Below, one piece after another: positions 34,345 to 37,041 of a DNA stretch of 37,041 nucleotides. The number at the start of each line of letters is the position of its first letter. Position 1 is the stretch's first letter. The stretch lies in contig CAUJJI010000179.1 in NCBI GenBank assembly GCA_963205265.1, positions 1 to 37,041 of the forward strand, in the 5' to 3' direction. Under the pieces are notes generated by a model. That model worked only from the letters and a program-made list of their open reading frames with translations. It did not search any database and had not been told where the DNA came from. The stretch comes from Pseudomonadota bacterium (GTDB lineage: Bacteria > Pseudomonadota > Alphaproteobacteria > Sphingomonadales > Sphingomonadaceae). The translations under genes and the position numbers were made by a program.

Positions 34345-35107
34345 CGGAATAGGAATAGCCCGCGCCGTAGAGCGTATCGATCGCGGCGAATTCCGGATCG
34401 ACGGCGCGGAACTTGCGGCGCAGGCGCTTGATGTGGCTGTCGATCGTGCGGTCGTCGACGAAGACGTCTTCGCTGTAGGCCGCGTCCATCAGCTGGTTGC
34501 GGCTCTTGACCACGCCGGGCCGGGCGGCGAGCGCCTCGAGGATGAGGAACTCGGTCACCGTCAGCGAGACCGGGCGGCCGTCCCAGGCGACGCGATGGCG
34601 CGCCGGGTCCATCGCCAGCCGGCCGCGGACGATGGCTTCGGCCGCCGGTTCTTCCGGGACTTCCCCGGGCTCGGTGCGGACCAGTTCGCTGCGCCGGAGG
34701 ATCGCGCGGATGCGGGCGATCAGCAGGCGCTGGCTGAACGGCTTGGAAATGTAGTCGTCGGCCCCGAGCGCGAGGCCCAGCGCCTCGTCGGGCTCCTCGT
34801 CCTTCGAAGTCAGGAAGATCACCGGCAGGGGCGACCGTTCGCGCAGCCGCTGCAGCAGCTCGAGCCCGTCCATGCGCGGCATCTTGATGTCGAAGATGGC
34901 GAGGTCCGGGGGATTTTCCAGCAGCGCCTTCAGCGCCGTCTCCCCGTCGGTATAGACGCGCGTGGCAAAGCCTTCGGCCTGCAGGGCGATCGACACGGTG
35001 GTCAATATGTTGCGGTCGTCGTCGACCAGCGCGATGCATTGCTGCGCAGCAGCGAACGGAGCAGCGGCCGGTTTTCCGGTATTCGCGTCGGGCGGCGGCT
35101 CGGCCAT
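34334..35107 (-). CDS. chvI: ChvI-type OmpR-family response regulator
   Basis: This 257-residue regulator has a receiver domain with phospho-aspartate D73 in [13 protein letters not shown], conserved T100 and K122 (SKPF), and a winged-helix DNA-binding domain. That domain contains [22 protein letters not shown] and [14 protein letters not shown]. An Ala/Pro-rich extension of about 20 residues precedes the receiver. ChvI-type regulators control envelope, acid and central carbon genes in related alphaproteobacteria. The ATG at 35107, preceded by AGGTGA, is chosen over GTG at 35113. It is the first gene of the chvI-chvG-hprK-rapZ-EIIA-HPr run and diverges from pckA. Confidence 0.93.
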   Translation of the reverse strand: MAEPPPDANTGKPAAAPFAAAQQCIALVDDDRNILTTVSIALQAEGFATRVYTDGETALKALLENPPDLAIFDIKMPRMDGLELLQRLRERSPLPVIFLTSKDEEPDEALGLALGADDYISKPFSQRLLIARIRAILRRSELVRTEPGEVPEEPAAEAIVRGRLAMDPARHRVAWDGRPVSLTVTEFLILEALAARPGVVKSRNQLMDAAYSEDVFVDDRTIDSHIKRLRRKFRAVDPEFAAIDTLYGAGYSYSDER

Positions 35108-35156
35108 CGTCACCTGGAAAAGAGCTGTAAGATCTGGGCTGCTGCTGCGGTAGCCT

Positions 35157-35169
35157 GTCGCAGTGCGAC
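35157..35169. promoter_or_regulatory. Palindrome in the chvI-pckA divergent region
   Basis: GTCGCA-G-TGCGAC is a perfect 6-bp inverted repeat with a 1-bp centre, 50 bp upstream of the chvI ATG and about 70 bp upstream of the putative pckA -35. A weaker inverted repeat (CCTG-TAATG-CAGG) lies near 35216-35228. The location suits a regulator acting on both genes, but no published consensus is claimed as a match. Confidence 0.4.
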
Positions 35170-35238
35170 TGACAACGCAGCGTCGCTGTGCAGCATCGGT
35201 GCGAAATGGTACATGCCTGTAATGCAGGTTGCGCCAAT

Positions 35239-35267
35239 TTGACGAAATGGGGTCCCTAGACTATGCG
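35239..35267 (+). promoter_or_regulatory. Putative sigma-70-type promoter of pckA
   Basis: TTGACG (35239-35244) and TATGCG (35262-35267) are 17 bp apart. The -35 matches the consensus at five of six positions, the -10 at three. It lies 64 bp before the pckA ATG used here, in a divergent gap of 223 bp that otherwise contains only short inverted repeats. Confidence 0.45.
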
Positions 35268-35330
35268 CGCAGCGATTCTCGAAACTCGATCTGCCGCATC
35301 TGCCGGGCACCCCCAAGTCCGTCGGCACCA

Positions 35331-36947
35331 ATGGAGATGATGTTGACCACCGGTTCTCTCAGCTATCCCCTCGATCGCCAGGGCATCAGCACCAGCGCAG
35401 TCATCCATGCCAATCTGGGTACCGCCCCGCTGGTCGAACATGCCGTCCGGAATGGCGAGGGTCTGCTGGCCAAGGACGGTCCTTTCGTCGTCCAGACCGG
35501 CAAGCACACCGGCCGCTCGGCCAAGGACAAGTTCATCGTCCGCGATGCCGAGACCGAGAGCACGGTGTGGTGGGGCAAGACCAACGTCCCGATGACGCCG
35601 CATCACTTCGCCAACCTCAAGGAGGATTTCCTTGCCGCCCTGGGCGCCAAGGACAAGCTCTACGTCGCCGACCTGTTCGGCGGCTCGCAGCCCGAGCACC
35701 GCGTCAACGTGCGCGTCATCAACGAATTCGCCTGGCACAGCCTGTTCATCCGCACGCTGCTGGTGCGTCCGGAAGCCTCGGAGCTCGACGGCTTCGTGCC
35801 CGAATACACCATCATCGACTTGCCGAGCTTCCGCGCCGATCCCCACCGGCACGGCTCGCGCACCGAAACCGTGATCGCGGTCAACTTCTCTGAGAAGCTG
35901 ATCCTCATCGGCGGCACGGCCTATGCCGGCGAGATGAAGAAGAGCGTCTTCGGCATCCTCAACTACCTGCTGCCGCCCAAGGGCGTCATGCCGATGCACT
36001 GCTCGGCCAACATCGGTCCCGACGGCAAGACTGCGGTATTCTTCGGCCTGTCCGGCACCGGCAAGACGACTCTCTCGGCCGATGCCAGCCGTACGCTGAT
36101 CGGCGACGACGAGCACGGCTGGTCCGACACCGCCGTGTTCAACTTCGAAGGCGGCTGCTATGCCAAGATGATCCGCCTGTCGGCCGATGCCGAGCCCGAG
36201 ATCTTCGCCACGACCAAGCGCTTCGGCACGGTGCTGGAAAACGTCGTCATCGACCCGGCTACCCGCCAGATCGACCTCGACGATAACTCGCTGGCCGAGA
36301 ACAGCCGCGGTTCCTACCCGATCGACTTCATCCCGAACTGCTCGGAAAAGAACCTCGGCCCGGTGCCGGCCAACATCATCTTCCTCACCGCCGATGCCTA
36401 TGGCGTGCTGCCGCCGATCGCGCGGCTCACCCCTGACCAGGCGATGTACCACTTCCTGTCGGGCTATACCGCCCGCGTCGCCGGCACCGAGATCGGCGTG
36501 ACCGAGCCGGAAGCGACTTTTTCCACCTGCTTCGGCGCGCCCTTCATGCCGCGCCACCCGTCGGTCTACGGCAACCTGCTCAAGGAGCGTATCGCCAGGG
36601 GCAACGTCAAGTGCTGGCTGGTGAACACCGGCTGGTCGGGCGGCAAGGCGACGATGCCGGGCATCAGCCGCATGCCGATTCGCGCCACCCGCGCCCTGCT
36701 CAACGCTGCGCTCGACGGCAGCCTCAATGGTGCCGAGTTCCGCGAGGATCCGAACTTCGGCTTCGAGGTGCCGGTGGCGGTCAACGGCGTCGACGCCAAG
36801 CTGCTCGACCCGCGCGGCGCCTGGGCCGACCCCGCCGAATACGACAAGACCGCGCAGCAGCTGGTCCGCCAGTTCATCGACAACTTCGCCCAGTTCGAAG
36901 ACCACGTCGACGAGAGCGTGCGCAACGCGGCCCCTGTAGCGGCTTAA
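35331..36947 (+). CDS. pckA: Phosphoenolpyruvate carboxykinase (ATP)
   Basis: This enzyme of about 538 residues converts oxaloacetate and ATP to phosphoenolpyruvate, the committed step to gluconeogenesis. Substrate-binding R62 is in [13 protein letters not shown]. Lysine and histidine metal ligands are K204 (MKKSVFG) and H223 (PMHCSAN). The ATP loop is GLSGTGKTT at 239-247, and the second kinase motif GDDEHGW is at 258-264. The C-terminal R-binding region is also family-typical. Starts at 35331, 35337, 35340 and TTG 35343 are in frame and close; GGAG inside this cluster makes the exact start uncertain. It is divergent from chvI, the usual alphaproteobacterial arrangement. Confidence 0.96.
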   Translation: MEMMLTTGSLSYPLDRQGISTSAVIHANLGTAPLVEHAVRNGEGLLAKDGPFVVQTGKHTGRSAKDKFIVRDAETESTVWWGKTNVPMTPHHFANLKEDFLAALGAKDKLYVADLFGGSQPEHRVNVRVINEFAWHSLFIRTLLVRPEASELDGFVPEYTIIDLPSFRADPHRHGSRTETVIAVNFSEKLILIGGTAYAGEMKKSVFGILNYLLPPKGVMPMHCSANIGPDGKTAVFFGLSGTGKTTLSADASRTLIGDDEHGWSDTAVFNFEGGCYAKMIRLSADAEPEIFATTKRFGTVLENVVIDPATRQIDLDDNSLAENSRGSYPIDFIPNCSEKNLGPVPANIIFLTADAYGVLPPIARLTPDQAMYHFLSGYTARVAGTEIGVTEPEATFSTCFGAPFMPRHPSVYGNLLKERIARGNVKCWLVNTGWSGGKATMPGISRMPIRATRALLNAALDGSLNGAEFREDPNFGFEVPVAVNGVDAKLLDPRGAWADPAEYDKTAQQLVRQFIDNFAQFEDHVDESVRNAAPVAA

Positions 36948-36950
36948 GAG

Positions 36951-36970
36951 CCTCCCCGTTAGCGGGGAGG
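36951..36970 (+). terminator. Hairpin after pckA, possible transcript end
   Basis: CCTCCCCG and CGGGGAGG form a perfect 8-bp stem with a TTAG loop, 3 bp past the pckA stop codon. No T run follows, so intrinsic termination is uncertain. A Rho-linked end or a repeat-derived hairpin is as likely. Confidence 0.45.
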
Positions 36971-36984
36971 AACAGCACCTCTAT

Positions 36985-37041
36985 CGTCGTCCCGGGCTCG
37001 ACCCGGGACCGCTGCGATCCGGGCCGGACGTTCCATCGACG
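36985..37041 (-). repeat. Repeat family B at the right end, cut by the window edge
   Basis: GTCCCGGG-CTCGA-CCCGGGAC (36989-37009) is followed by CGCTGCG and, at the last bases, CGTTCCATCGACG. Read on the minus strand this matches the element around 20258-20310 (TCGATGGAACGTTC ... AGCGGTCCCGGG). The element is complete up to the point where the window stops. Confidence 0.75.

Overview
The window is GC-rich chromosomal DNA from an alphaproteobacterium, most likely a member of the Sphingomonadales. The evidence is gene order and protein type: the hisG-hisD-nusB-thiL-hppA run, a short HisG, an alphaproteobacterial pckA / ChvI-ChvG / HprK / RapZ / EIIA-Man / HPr locus, a K+-independent H+-pyrophosphatase, a bolA-J-domain-cobS association, and several families of small GC-rich hairpin repeats between genes. 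No rRNA, tRNA, CRISPR array, insertion sequence or phage gene was seen. The species cannot be fixed from the sequence alone.

Layout, left to right. 1-160: degenerate copies of two repeat families. 161-4041 (minus): a Kef-type cation/proton antiporter, then an overlapping pair encoding a JmjC/cupin-8-like protein and a CelD-type acyltransferase. 4230-4775 (plus): an isoprenylcysteine-methyltransferase-like membrane protein. 4899-11036 (minus): hisG, hisD, nusB, a DUF559 nuclease-fold gene set in repeats, thiL and hppA, closed by a terminator near 4802-4838. 11076-12161 (plus): a DUF2332 protein. 12361-14002 (minus): bolA, a Nudix hydrolase and pirin. 14048-14650 (plus): a zinc-finger J-domain protein. 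14715-19440 (minus): an eight-gene cluster of four VOC-fold proteins (one with two domains), two glutathione transferase-like proteins, a tandem DUF1428 protein and an AHSA1/SRPBCC protein. It is divergent from an HxlR regulator (19524-20210), with twin 15-bp repeats between them. 20402-21394 (plus): cobS. 21420-25524 (minus): a GGDEF-EAL protein, truA and fmt. 25573-29078 (plus): recR, def, rmuC and a lipoprotein. 29300-35107 (minus): a META-domain lipoprotein, a SpoU methyltransferase, then HPr, EIIA-Man, rapZ, hprK, chvG and chvI. 35331-36947 (plus): pckA. The window ends inside a repeat.

How the genes work together. The right end is a regulatory locus: ChvG/ChvI is a two-component system, HprK/HPr/EIIA-Man are PTS-type phosphorylation proteins that transport no sugar, RapZ is a nucleotide-binding regulator, and divergent pckA commits carbon to gluconeogenesis. 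The 14.7-20.2 kb block looks like a self-contained, regulator-controlled electrophile or xenobiotic handling module. It lies between the J-domain gene and cobS, which are close neighbours in many other alphaproteobacteria. The remainder is largely housekeeping: histidine synthesis, thiamine phosphate activation, formyl-methionine handling, RNA modification and recombination repair.
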